Below are positions 35,375 through 47,700 of a DNA stretch of 64,000 bases, one piece after another. Position 1 is the first letter of the stretch; each line of letters opens with the position of its first letter. The translations under genes and the position numbers were made by a program. Source of the DNA: Acanthococcus lagerstroemiae (taxonomy: Eukaryota; Arthropoda; Insecta; Hemiptera; Eriococcidae); contig CM063110.1 of assembly GCA_031841125.1 (NCBI GenBank), positions 14,069,626 to 14,133,625 on the forward strand, given 5' to 3'. The notes below the pieces were generated by a model. That model was not told where the DNA came from. It saw only the letters and a list, made by a program, of their open reading frames with translations, and did no database searches.

Positions 35375-35903
35375 TACTTTTCCCTCTTTTCTATTTTTGA
35401 CCTCCCCCCCCCCCTCTCAACTACAGCACTTCCCGCGAATGACTTCACAAAGAAAAAGCAATACAAAGATAGTACTATAGGTACACTGCTATTTTGTTTT
35501 TCTCTTTTTTTTTGGTACTATGATTCATGATTTGAAAATTAATCAAGAAATATGAATTAAATACTCATACATGTTGATGTCGTTAGAATTTAAACACATG
35601 CGGGTTAGTTAAGCAGAGGATACCATAATTTCTCATTACCTTTTACGTACACCAAATAATATAAGTGACAAACCTCCAAATCCACTGAACCAATAAACCA
35701 ATTCAGCTGGTTATTTCAAAAGCCCAGCACCGGATACATCCCGTAGAATTAAAACAAGACAAACATAATTTAAAATAGCCCACTACAAACAGATAGGTAT
35801 TTTGAAAATAAAGGTATATTCAATACTTCACACATAGGACAGAAGAGATCTACAAATAAACATAAAAACTACATACTAGTTATAAATTAATAGAACAGTA
35901 AGC

Positions 35904-36167
35904 GGACGCTGTTAAGCAAAAAACGCCCAAGCGACAAAATCTGGTTTTTGAGAAAATGTAACGTTGAAAGCCAATGAATAATACCGGTTTACAGACACAG
36001 TGTTTACTGATAAGCTTTTCTCAACGTGGATACACATTTTTGTATTGGGGCCCAATTTTAAAGAATTCTACTTTTCATGCTCTTTCCAACGATACTGACT
36101 CATTTTGCCAACAAGTGTTGATTGTTTTTTTTTGTGTTTTTTTGTGTTTTTTTGCCAAACAGCGTCC
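35904..36167. mobile_element. MITE, GGACGCTGTTaAGC family, copy 4
   Basis: Ends GGACGCTGTTAAGCAAAAAA and the reverse complement of GGACGCTGTTTGGCAAAAAA. The interior CTCAACGTGGATACACATTT and CTTTCCAACGATACTGACTC matches copies 1-3. A TTTTTTTGTG microsatellite has expanded near the right end. Confidence 0.85.
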
Positions 36168-38152
36168 AAGTAATAACGAGGTAAAATATCAAATGGCAGT
36201 AATTTCAAGGAATAAATTGATGGGAAACACAAATTTCTCACCCTACTTATCACAAGTGCATACAGGAAAGAGAGGGAAAAAGTATATTGGTCTAAGAGTG
36301 CACCTACACACATTCCCAACTAACATTGAGATGAAGAATAATCAGCAAATCAAAATTCTATTTCACAGACTTACTGTTTCAGTAACAAATTGCACTTTCC
36401 TTTGAATTGTTTTAGTAATAAATTGCACTCCCCTTTGAATATGTTTTACTAATAAATTGCATTTTCCTTTGAATATCAGCGGCGGTAGAGAGAATCTATT
36501 TCCAAAAGAAGGTCAAATGTAACATTACTTTTTGTTCTGCATTATTAATTCTCAAACAAAAACTAGAAAAGAAATACTCTCAACTTTGTTCTCCGAGCTA
36601 CTACCTAGCTTTTTTTGATATGAATAATCCTGGCATATGCACTTATTTTCCTGAATACTACCGCCGCAGATATTGCTGTTGCAGTCAGTTGAAACAGAAT
36701 TTGATTTCTGTTAGAATCAGAAGATGAACAAATGAATATCAAATATCAATACTAATTTGAAGGCCACTGATTTGGTTCTTAGGATATTGACACTTAATTA
36801 ACTTTATAAAATTAAGACTAACTCCAAACTGACTGCAACAGAACACAAATATTGTAGAAAAATAACAACTGTAATAGAACTAATGAGATGGGTGCATGCA
36901 AGGACAATAAAACGATAAAAGTAGACTATAACATAATGGAATGTGATTGAATACACTGGAATAGGTACTTACAAAGGAACAACAGAAAGACATTAACTGG
37001 AAGGAATGAGCGGTGAGTACTTCATAGCAGCTGGAAGAAAAGAGCCAAGTAATCATTCTCCAAGAAAGGAAACTTGGTGATACGAATCAATAGTTGTTTA
37101 TTTTACCAGCCTGATAAATACATAATTGGCAAATACTAGGAATTATGTAACTTCATAATTACATTAATATTCCTGAATCATGAATAACAATTCTACTTGG
37201 CTTCTTTCTTCCCCATTCAAACGATTTATGAAAAAAAAAACAAAAAAACACAACAGTAGTGGATAAGGACAAGGACAGTGATAGGTCTACAAGAGCACAT
37301 AAATTTTTTTGTTTTCAAAACATTATTCACCACATACAAGTAAGGCACTGATTTTACCAATGAGTAGGTATTAATAATAAGCGATAACTTTCCAACTATA
37401 AAATTTAAAAACTGTATCAAAATCTCATTTGCCCGTAAGAATACTCCGGGATAAGTATCGATATAAAACTGGTAAAAACATTAGAAATATCACAAGATAA
37501 TTGTGTTTCCTGTTACCATTGCACTAGTATCAAAATACTGATATTTTGTAAAATCTCAAAAAATTGAAAATAGTTCATTATTCACAGATCGAATGTCACG
37601 GTTTTGTCAAAATAATTAAAATGATCACAGATAAGTTAAACATAGGATACGGGAATGTACTGTCACAGGAACAAATATGGAATCATTAAAGCAGGATGTT
37701 GAATGACAGGAAAATTTATGGGATGAAAATAACAAAGAACATCACTTAAAAGTAGATTTCCTCCTGTCTAATGTAAAGTAGTAAAACTAGTATACTAGGT
37801 GTTGAGCACCACTGTGGAGAAAACCATAACAGGAATCAGTTGATATAATGAGTATTTTGCAATAAATAACATCTGTTATTCACATTTTACATATGAACCA
37901 CCTCTTTTTGTTCATTTTCTACACAATATAACACTGAAAGTTGTGGCTTCCCATTTACTGTACCACTTATTCTCATTTTTCAGAGTTTGATACAAAGGGT
38001 GCTCAAAACCTTCAGGTATTTTTTAATATCTTTCATTTTGAAAACCAGTAAACCTTGTTTACTTTGTGATCAATTTGGGTAACTTAATAGACCTCTTTGA
38101 AGATCAAAGTGAGAACGTCTATATTTTTACAAGTATGCCTCCTATAGTAAGT
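36168..38152. other. Intergenic AT-rich stretch
   Basis: Nothing coding recognised. A 40-base motif (TAATAAATTGCA..TTTCCTTTGAAT) is repeated three times at about 36380-36475. The 3' untranslated region of the distal TMEM268 exon would lie in the right part. Confidence 0.4.
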
Positions 38153-38392
38153 TTATTTCATCAGAGGAAAATTAGGCAATGTGAAAAATTTTCTAAGTGT
38201 CAACTTGCCTTGCGGTTTGTATTTCAAATGCTGCTCGATGAACTGACACAAGCACTGGCTGGTTGCGCAGTGTCTGGGTGGAATTCTGGTTAGGTATGAA
38301 ATACTGCCATCTACATTCAGCACGAGTTGTTCTCTCAGCATGTACTTAACCCAGCGAGAAGAATACCGCAACAACAGCAATACTGATCTTTC
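38153..38392 (-). CDS. Second, divergent C-terminal exon related to the TMEM268 end
   Basis: The minus strand encodes 79 residues then TAA, preceded by an acceptor (TGATGTACAG) that puts the frame in phase 0, the phase left by the TMEM268 exon at 54146-54316. The peptide aligns with the terminal exon at 44732-44956: RYSSRWVKYMLREQL against RYIQRWSKDFLRHRL, and CLCQFIEQHLKYKP against CPCQYIEEYLRCKP. The C-x-C-Q-x-I-E motif is also present at the end of human TMEM268 (CPCQLIEAY). The divergence is large but there is no stop or frameshift. It could be an alternative last exon of the same gene (a 418-residue form) or the surviving tail of a duplicated gene; I see no other exons of a second copy between 38.4 and 44.7 kb. 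Its stop overlaps an AATAAA hexamer. Confidence 0.7.
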   Translation of the reverse strand, partial: ERSVLLLLRYSSRWVKYMLREQLVLNVDGSISYLTRIPPRHCATSQCLCQFIEQHLKYKPQGKLTLRKFFTLPNFPLMK

Positions 38393-39439
38393 CTGTACAT
38401 CAAGGAACCCACCACCAATAGTACTTAAAAACAGATAAGTAGTAAGTACGTAAGTTATGATAAATATTTCTACGCATGTAGTAAAACTAATACTATAATA
38501 TCAGAAGCGGGTCTTCTTAAATAATGGTATGCAAATGTGTGAGAAAATAAGTCAAATAAGTACGTGTGTTCAAGTTTTTTTTGTTTTTTTTTTTGTTTTT
38601 TTTCTTTCTAATATATTTTTAGAATGCATATGTCAGAAATATTCCTACTAAACACTCAACAGTTCATTCATGTTCCTCTGATGATTCAAATCTTAAGAAG
38701 TTATGTTTAGTAAAACTGATATGTACCATTATTGCAATAGGTTGTTACAATTATATGATGCTATATAGGTAATACTATTGCAAGCTACAATATTCTGAGT
38801 AGAGTTTCATCATAATACACCAACATACATGCTGATCAAGTTATTGAAGGACCTTATCAAGTATCAACAATTCGGACTCTTCAAGATTAAACTGTGGAAT
38901 CCATTGACACACCACAACAAGCACACGCACATACATTAATGTTATCAGAGTTAGGATAAACTGCTGAGAGGAACGTTACATTATATTAAAAAATTCAAAT
39001 AGTTTTGAATTTTTAATGATGCTTGGATCATTTTTATGAGCTCCAATCATTATAATGATGATGTTCTGTGTACAGGCTCACTATTATTGACGCAGCGCTC
39101 AATAATGATAATTTTTATTGACCCTGTACAATCCGCATAAGTTGATCTGGTTGATTTCAGTACATTTTAATGTTGTTTTTCAACTCCATTGTGATCTTCA
39201 CGATTCTTGCTGATTCCTACATGACCAATCACTTGCCCCAATCGAAAAATAGGCAACATAATAATGTAATTAATACAAATTACATATTTTTTACTAAGCA
39301 TTTCTCATACAGTTATCCTAACTTTGATAACAAAAAGTTACTGATAACAAACCAGCGACACTAGCGCGCCACTACCCTGAAGAGTCCAAATAATAAACTT
39401 GATCTGTACACCTCACTGATATTGGGATATAAATCAGAG

Positions 39440-39640
39440 TTGGATAATATTGGCACAATTGCGTCTTATCAGTGGTCTGGATGAGTGATCATGGAGATTT
39501 TTCTATTCAAAAGTACACATGATCACCAATTCATTTCTTCCCCGCTAATATCCGCACAGGTGATTTTGCAGCGCACTCTAGTGCAGGTTTATACCCCAAT
39601 GTATTTTTCAATATAACTGGATACTAAAATTCTGACAAGT
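39440..39640. repeat. Dispersed repeat, copy 2
   Basis: Counterpart of 32395-32455, with the core CACAGGTGATTTTGCAGCGC. Direct orientation, roughly 75-80% identity in the core. Confidence 0.6.
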
Positions 39641-40766
39641 CTATTCACCACAAAATATTAAGAAACCCATAGGAAAACTTGATGAAACTAATATATCATT
39701 AATGCTCTCAATATCTCCACATCAACTATCAGTATACCAACTAGACTTAAAAACAATAATTGGTAAATTGTCTACCATTTCAAGAGCACTTAAAACTGAA
39801 GCAAACACTTCTAAAAGTACGAGTATAAAATCACATTTCTGTTCCCTTTAAGTAACTAAAATGAAGAACTAACATCAGAATAATACCCCATGGGCATGGG
39901 TAAGTAAATACCAACCAAACACACTACAGCTGCAACTCAGCAAAACTAAGGTCAAGCACATACAACACAGGAGCATGCAAACCAAATACAACAGCGGCCA
40001 AACAAAAAATAAATAAAATAAAATAACAACTTAAAACAATTATACAAATAGCTTTTATTAATTTTGATTCTTCATTCAGCTTAAGTATCTTGATGATGAA
40101 AATTGATTATAATATCCCAACAATATCGCTTATATTCAATGATACAAATATTTCAAGATGTTCATTACTCATGCAATGTACACAATGCCATTATTAGTTA
40201 TTTGAAATAAGATTTTATTGACAAAAGATCTACAAAATTAAGAATGACAATCTTTTCATTAACGGTAGAAAGTGGAATGTGAAAGCAAGACTAGATTGTT
40301 ATCAGTGATGTCAATCTGGGCCAATAATAGAGTTGGCAACTTAAGTAGTAAGAATCAACAGATTACTTAACATGGAAGTGACAAAACTTTAAAGGAATAA
40401 ATTGTATTCAAAAGTTACTGGTCTACATAATGCAGTCAGCCCTAAATCTCAAGTCAGGCAATTGTATGCAGATTAGTAGTCTACTTTATGAGAGTCCTGC
40501 AATGTATATTCTTCCAAGTACTCAATTAATTCAAATGGTGGTTTACATACTATAGTCTACACATATACTTAGATACTAAGTCCAATATTGAGTAAATGAG
40601 CACAATAGCAGATAGTCCACCTTATGATAAGATCTTGATACAGGTACTGAAGTATGGGCATGTTCTGTAGCCATTCAAATGATGGCTAGAATGTCAGTCA
40701 AACTACTTGATACAGGACTCTGGTCTATATATTATGAAGCGTTGATAGTCCATAATTATTATTAGA

Positions 40767-40845
40767 TGAGGAGTTATCTGTCAAAAGGGCTCCTGATGAA
40801 TAGGAATCCTATTTATCAGGGGCCCTTTTGACAGATAAGTCCTCA
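40767..40845. repeat. Near-perfect 79-base hairpin
   Basis: The left arm (TGAGGAGTTATCTGTCAAAA, then GGGCTCCTGAT) is the inverted copy of the right arm (ATCAGGGGCCC, then TTTTGACAGATAAGTCCTCA), with only a few mismatches and virtually no loop (centre AGGAATCCT). The size and pairing are those of a small foldback MITE or a microRNA-like precursor; a terminal loop of normal microRNA size is lacking. Confidence 0.8.
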
Positions 40846-42369
40846 GATATTTGTTGATAGTTTGGTTCTGGTTCAACAAAGTTAAAGGCTATATTTTTAG
40901 TTACATTCTGGATTTTAGGTAACTGGTCAAATGATTACGATATCAAAGGAATGACTGTGATAATGGTTCATGCCACCTGAACAAAAGTTGACAACCATGA
41001 ACACTAAATAACTATTATTCAACAGTGATATGGTTATTCAGATATCCAAATAGTTACAGTTATTAAGTAGGTACCTACAAGATAACAGGTTACTGGTTAT
41101 GATAATGTTACAGAGTACTTTCACACACCAATTTTATTTATATAGTTAGGTTATCACACAGATTTGCAACACTGCAATCAAGACTCCTTCCTAGAGCTTT
41201 TATCTAGTTTTTGACAGGTGCATTATAGCAATATGTGAATGTTGTATCTTCTGAATCAATTTGTTTTTCAATTCTTTCAAAATATATCAAAGACTTTAGA
41301 AGCAATAAAAGCTTTAAATGCGACAATTCCCTTGAAATATTACACCAATAAATACCAATATTCTATAACTCTGAGAATATAGACAAAATTTCAATAAAAA
41401 TTGCAGTAAACCTATATCTATATAAAAATAATCACATTTAGTGAAGGTCCTATAATTAATGTTGAGACTAATATTTAAAACATTCAACAACTGGTAATTT
41501 AACCTAAATAATATACATGACACAGTTCTGGATACTATAAGTAATAACAAATATCATATCATAACAAATACTCCAAACAGGGAAAATATAGACTGAATAA
41601 TTGACTTACAGTTAAAATACTGTTATATAAGTACAAAAGTGTATCACAAATAGGACGGAATGATTAAGTCAACTGGTAGAAGTGAAGAATGTTGATACAA
41701 AACCAACGGATTTACACAGAATTAGAAATTATTGAAGGACTAAGAATGACATGAGTACTGTATTAATTACATGGGGAACTCAAAATATCTACTTAAACTA
41801 ACACAAGAATCACATAACACAATACAAACATGGAATGCTTCAATTTCAATTCAGACTCAACATTTCAGGAATGTGATTACTTGATAGAAGGGTGGTTTGT
41901 AACACATAGATGTGAAATTAGTTTAACTGAGAGTGAAGAACTGAAGGGGGTTAGGTTATATTGGGGTTTCTAGTTATAATCTTTTGGGGTACTGAAAAGA
42001 GATAGTTGTTATTAAAGTTCAACAACAGATTTCAGGTCAAATCTTTTTAAAGAATTGAAAGATTCTTGGGGACAGTAACATTTTTACATGATAACAGCGG
42101 ATAACAAAATAAAAACTAAAACTCGTATCCCACAATAATTACTGCAACAGAAGAATAGCATTCACTATTTCCTTCTAAGCTGCCTGCAATATTTTGTTCA
42201 ACACATTGAAAAACACAAAATTACGCACAAGCTGCGTGCGACAGAGAGGTAATGATGGACTTTCAATATAGAATTTTTCTGAGGCGAGGGGAGGGGGCAA
42301 GAGAACATAAGCAAAGATGCAGGGTAATGCAGGGATAGGAAGGTCATATAATCTCTTTAAATCAAAAAG

Positions 42370-42660
42370 CTCATGATCCAAATTCATCTAAACATCTGGA
42401 TCTAAGATCATTTAAATATCACTGTTAAATATTATTAAATTATCATGGTTATATAATTAAATTCCTGATTTGAATGATCATGTGCTTTCCTGGGCAATCA
42501 GGATCTAAAAATCACACAGATAACAAGATGATGATATTTTTCAAGATCTGAGGTTGTTTTTTCCAAAATGATCCACTTATGTGAATCCACGACCTTTTCC
42601 AATTTTTTAAAATGATCTACAATCGCAATTTTGGATTACCTTGTGATCTTATACAATTTG
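42370..42660. repeat. GATC-saturated block
   Basis: At least ten GATC tetramers, mostly within TGATC, GGATCTAA or ATGATC contexts, occur in 290 bases where about one is expected. No end pair was found. It resembles the motif-saturated MITEs elsewhere in the window. Confidence 0.5.
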
Positions 42661-42697
42661 GGGTCAATATTGTCTCTATCAGTCCAAGACTGGTACA

Positions 42698-42875
42698 ATT
42701 TGGACCTAGCAATGTAATGGCTGACATCTGGCGGAAGTTTTCAACAACATCTGGTTCCTTTATGTTCTTATTAACGTTAGGATAAAATCGTATACTTTCA
42801 TCCTAACACTGATAAGAAATTCAATGTAAAGTCATAAAACGACATTGGCACGCCACCATGTTGCTAGGTCCGAAT
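42698..42875. mobile_element. MITE with ATTYGGACCTAGCAA ends
   Basis: The left end ATTTGGACCTAGCAATG is the inverted counterpart of the right end (reverse complement ATTCGGACCTAGCAACATGG). An inner inverted pair GTTAGGATAAAA/TTTCATCCTAAC lies at the centre. About 178 bases, no coding capacity, superfamily not determined. Confidence 0.75.
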
Positions 42876-43214
42876 AAGCGAATATTGGACACAGTGTTTT
42901 TCTACACAATCCTTAATTTCTTGTGATGTTTGGAGACAGAGGAGGAGAGCAGACTGTTGGTCAAAACGTTTTTTTGATTGTGGTTCGTTTTGTGTCAGCC
43001 GAAAGTCTGTAAATCAATTGGGGAAGGGGGTTGGAGGATGAGAGAGATTTACTACTTCCCATACAGAAGTCATGGAGCTGAATTTCCCACATTTTATGGC
43101 AATTTATTGTTGGCACAACTAGGTAACTTGGACAAAGACCAAGAACTGAAATGGAACTTAAGCCAAAGAAAATCATGCAACACTACAAACGGAATGATTT
43201 GATGTGGATTTCAA

Positions 43215-43487
43215 CAGGGTGTCCACCGAGGTCGACACCTAAAAATAGGGAACCTAAGGAGGGGATTTACTTTCGGATTTTGAAACGAAAATGTTTTCAG
43301 TTTTGCATGATCGACTTTTAATGATTTTATAAGAAAATATATAGGTTGAACTTTTTTATTCAAGAAACATGTTCCCCGTTTGATTTTTTAGGAAACTGTT
43401 CACCAAACTAGATTTTTTGGAAACTGGTGGATTTGTTCTCCAGAATGGAGGACTTTTGAGGAATTAGGGAGACTGGTAGACACCCCG
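43215..43487. mobile_element. CAGGGTGTC-family hAT-like MITE
   Basis: Left end CAGGGTGTCCACCGAGG; right end the reverse complement of CGGGGTGTCTACCAGTC. The ends match the outer element at 12280-13544. No convincing 8-base duplication. The interior has TTTTTTAGGAAACTGTT and TTTTTTGGAAACTGGT repeats. Confidence 0.65.
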
Positions 43488-43780
43488 AATATATCACACA
43501 CGGAACATGAATAATTTTTGCCCATATAACGTCTCAATCTCCTAACCTGGTATTCAGTTTCCCTTGTTTCCTGTGCTACTATGTCGTATTTATCTACAGG
43601 GATAACCTCAGAGAAAAACAATGCTATGCGAATATACGTGATTCTGGATGACAGAACCCCTCTGACATGTGTTTACCGTTTCTTTCAAGAATACCGCGTT
43701 CAAAATGCTTGTTATCAGATTAGTGTGAACGCGGCTTTATGTTCTCACAGATTTCACAAGGTGAAGAACTACCAGCCTAC

Positions 43781-43953
43781 AGCCTCGTTCACACTACCGT
43801 TTGATTCGCTGCGAATGAGCGTGCAGCGAGTCTGTGAACGGCAAAAAAGCTTTTAGTGCAGCGTGGAGCGAATAAAGTTGAACAGTATTAACTTTATTTG
43901 CTACACGTTGCACGCTCATTCGCAGCGAATTAAACGCTAGTGTGAACGAGGCT
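43781..43953. mobile_element. Foldback MITE, AGCCTCGTTCACACTA family
   Basis: The two arms (AGCCTCGTTCACACTACCGT, then TTGATTCGCTGCGAATGAGC) are nearly exact inverted copies over about 48 bases, followed by weaker pairing (ACTTTATT..GC..CACG..GC) toward the centre. It is 173 bases with no protein frame. Confidence 0.85.
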
Positions 43954-44731
43954 TATTACTATTTTAAACAAATGAAAAAGTAAAGTAACCTTCACAATAA
44001 CTTGACAAAGAGCATTTTCAAGGCGGTGTTTTTGAAGGGGAAAAAAAGTGAACATATAAACGAGGAGGGGTTATCATCTACCGTCAAATACAATTTTCGA
44101 GTTCGTCTTAAAATGTTCACAATATATCTAAATATAAATTCATCAAGTCAGTTTTTTTTTTTTTTTTTTCCCCAAGAGAAAATTGGGAACTGTCACACAG
44201 ACAAGAAACATACGTGATTACAATAATAGCTAAACATCAAATACGCCTCTTGATTTCGATTTTTCGTCAGAATGTTAATGAAATTCTAATCACAGATTCA
44301 CGAACACAACAAAATAACATGTTCCACATAATGGCTACAACCATAAGTAAAACTGGATAAGTAATACGTTACGTTAATACTACAATCATTATTAAATCGT
44401 TTCGGAGTAAAGTAGCCTTTAAGTAAATACCCGACCATTGTTGAAAAACAGTAATAATTTACTATGGCAACCTAAAAATATCTACATATATACAGAAAAT
44501 CATAAATAGAAGTCGAAGTTTCAACAAATTTTACGGTCAAAATAGCATCATAATGATACCTCATTAGGGAAACTACATCGAAATTCAAAATCATGCCTTG
44601 CAAGGCGATCGTTTCAATTTTCCCGAGCGTTGTACTCGTTACTTCGAATTTACTCGGAGTGTGAGGCTATTCGTATAATCTTAACGTTTAAGACTTGTAC
44701 GACCAGATCGTGCAATTACACGAGGTCTCCA

Positions 44732-47700
44732 CTAATCTATTCCTCGCTCTCTTAGATACGACGAGAAAACTGGACAAAATGCGCGTTTATCGATACGTGG
44801 TTTACATCGAAGATACTCTTCGATGTACTGGCACGGGCACAACGCGGACGCCAGATGACGAGTGTCCACCGGATTACCACCTTCCTCGTCGATAGTCCAA
44901 TCCAGCCGATGACGAAGGAAGTCTTTACTCCATCTCTGAATGTATCTGGCGAATAGCTGCTCACCCCTTTCCTTTTGTAGTCAAATAGGATACCGAGATC
45001 AACGTTACATACAGAATTAAAATGGAAGGAAGGACAACAAAAAAAAAACTTAATTATATCGCGTGTTTATTAGACCGGAAAATGGTCAAGTCTCGAGACC
45101 AATGTGCAACGTTCTTCGATACAAGGATGAAAACCTTCAATAACACCTTTTAAGCTTAACTACGGCGAACAAACAATAATTACGGGAGGACACTACCGGC
45201 TTAACGTCCACTCAAGCATACGAATCAACAACGTTAGTCTACACTCTACAACAATAAAGTACCAGCAAATATCATCGCATGCTATTGTACCAAACATTAA
45301 TCCGTGCCACGCTTAACAAAAAATTTATTACGCCAGTCATTTCGTATTAATCATCTGCGTTTCTTCCAGGGGAAAAAAAGTTGAAAATCGATTCGTTACG
45401 TACGGAGAATTAATTATCTATCGTTCTTACGCAGACAGTATTAATTTGTACTTTTCGTCGTTAAGAAAAAGAAAAACAAAATTGCAGAATAAATGTAAAG
45501 ACAACTCAATTTGATGCAGTTATCACCAGAGTCATTTGAAACGATCACATCCAGTCTTATAGTTGAGTAAAATCATTTACATTAGGATGATTCGAGCAAC
45601 CACTCGATTTAAGAATTACGTAGGGCAGTGAGTCCGCAAACAAAAACGGATTCACACTTTAGAATTTCCAGGATAAAACAACAATTCATCTCAAGATGAG
45701 TCACTTAGGAAGTATTTTGGTATAGATTCCCACTACGAACTTTTTCGGATAGAGCTTAACAGGGGCAGGTTGAGACCTGAAAAGCTACGTATTTCTCTCT
45801 TTCGGTACCTCTCCACAATTCTAATTTTTCTCCATTTTCCATCCCAGGCGCTACAGCGGCCCAAAACTTTCAAAAGTACCTGCCCAGATCAAAGAGTTGG
45901 GCCGGCTCACAGGGAAATCTCTCGGTCACTTATAATGCCCATTCGTCCCTGGGGATTTGCAATCAATTAATTGGCGCATAGAAAACTACGCTGACTCTCA
46001 GAACACATACCGTGTTTTTAGACAGAGAGACAGAGCATAATGTACATTTTTTGTGCGCAAAACAAAATCGCTCTGAGTCTGAATCACAGGGTCTCAATCT
46101 TTCAAAATCTCATCTTTGATGGAAAATCGAATCAAATTTTCTTCAATTTCGCATTTGGAGCAGTAACTGCAACACCACCGGAATATCGGGTCAGCTACAT
46201 CAAGATTCATTTCCTCAATGTGAATCGTCGGCTTCATGGCAGAACTTATCAAGTCTAATGTTTAAATATAAATATTAGTGGTGTCAAAAAAGTACGATAG
46301 TATCGATACTTGATTAGATTCGATACTTATTGATACTTTGACTGGAGTATCGACACTATAATTATTTTTTTAATGCTATGACAATTTTGTAAATTTAAGT
46401 TGAATATTGGTGATACTTTCTTCGTTAGTTTCTTCAAGTGTTTCATGTCGCATATGTAAGTTCCACCAGGAGCGCTAATGTCGAAGACGAAACATGATAC
46501 GTATGATACGTGTACATTACACCCTAAGAACGTGTGCTCATAAAAGTGTTGCTTGCGGCGTTTATATTGATTTTTATGAAAAAATGCTAAGAACAAAAGT
46601 TGTAGCCCTTTTCATTTCCTCTCAGATGAGCTTAATTTTGGATCTTTTGGATAACTTTTTTCATCATCATCCTCCTATGTCATTTTTCGTCCAAATCCAC
46701 CAATCAGTGAACAGTATAAGTTGTTTTCGGTAACAGTCACCTGGAGCAACTAATTTGCGTGCATACGCGATTATAGTTTTTAGTATTTTTAGTCTTACCT
46801 GGTGATTTAAAACCAAAAATTTTTATTTTCATATTTAAAAAAAAAATGATTCGTTCTCGTTAGTTCCTTTGCGTATTTTAGTTTTTAGTTTATAATTCCT
46901 ACCATTTTACCTAACGGTTTTGAATCAAAAAATTTAATTTTATGCAGTAAAAAACAGATAGTAGTTGATTTAGATTCTTCAGTTTTTTCATTTTATTTGT
47001 TGACTACCTGACATGGTGAAGGTATCGATAGTATCGAAACTTTTAAGCACCCAGTCAATACTAATCGATACTGGACACCCCTATTAAACATAGTACTTAG
47101 TAAAAACCAGCCTTCAAACAATATTGGATAAAGAATTCCACCTGAAACCTAATGAGGGTGTCCATCCAGATCGAACATTAGAAATGGAAGAATACTGCGG
47201 ACATGAAGGAGATTCATTTTCGGATTTAGATCAGCATTTCTTCAGTTTTTTATTATCAATTTTCAACGACTTTCACGAAAGAATTAATCAAAATTACGTT
47301 CGATGATGATAATGACAGTGAGGTTATCTGTCTTACAACCGGATTGATGCAACCTCCATTTCCCCCTATATCTCGTGCGAGTTCCTTCATTTCCAAAGAA
47401 CTCTGACATCTGACATTCCAGATTGTCTGTTGAACATACTGGAATCTTTGCCAACCCACCTAATTCAGTCGTCTCACTCTTCCTTTTAGCAGCAGTGATG
47501 TTATTCCTGGGTGTCTCAAGTTATGGCTTATTAATTTATCTATCCTCCTTTTCAGACAGTTTCAAATATCCATTTCACCTCCTACTCTTTCAAATACTTT
47601 CTCATTTCTTTATCTGTTCATTTGATACTAAGTAGTAAGTATCCACCTATAGCACCACATCTCAAAAGCTTCTATCCTTTTCTCTTCCGGTTTTCCTATC

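Larger units (their letters stand above)
38393..44731. other. Stretch between the two TMEM268 terminal exons
   Basis: AT-rich DNA without recognised exons. It holds a perfect hairpin (40767), a GATC-rich block (42370), three MITEs (42698, 43215, 43781) and T-rich microsatellites. If the distal exon is used, this is intron; if the proximal exon is used, the part next to 44732 is 3' untranslated region. Confidence 0.45.

Noticed and set aside
35246..35530. 94-codon frame across the GCTCC repeat
   Set aside because: Its amino-acid sequence only reflects the repeated GCTCCGG word, followed by unrelated low-complexity sequence.
38066..38293. 75-codon plus-strand frame
   Set aside because: Antisense shadow of the minus-strand TMEM268-like terminal exon.
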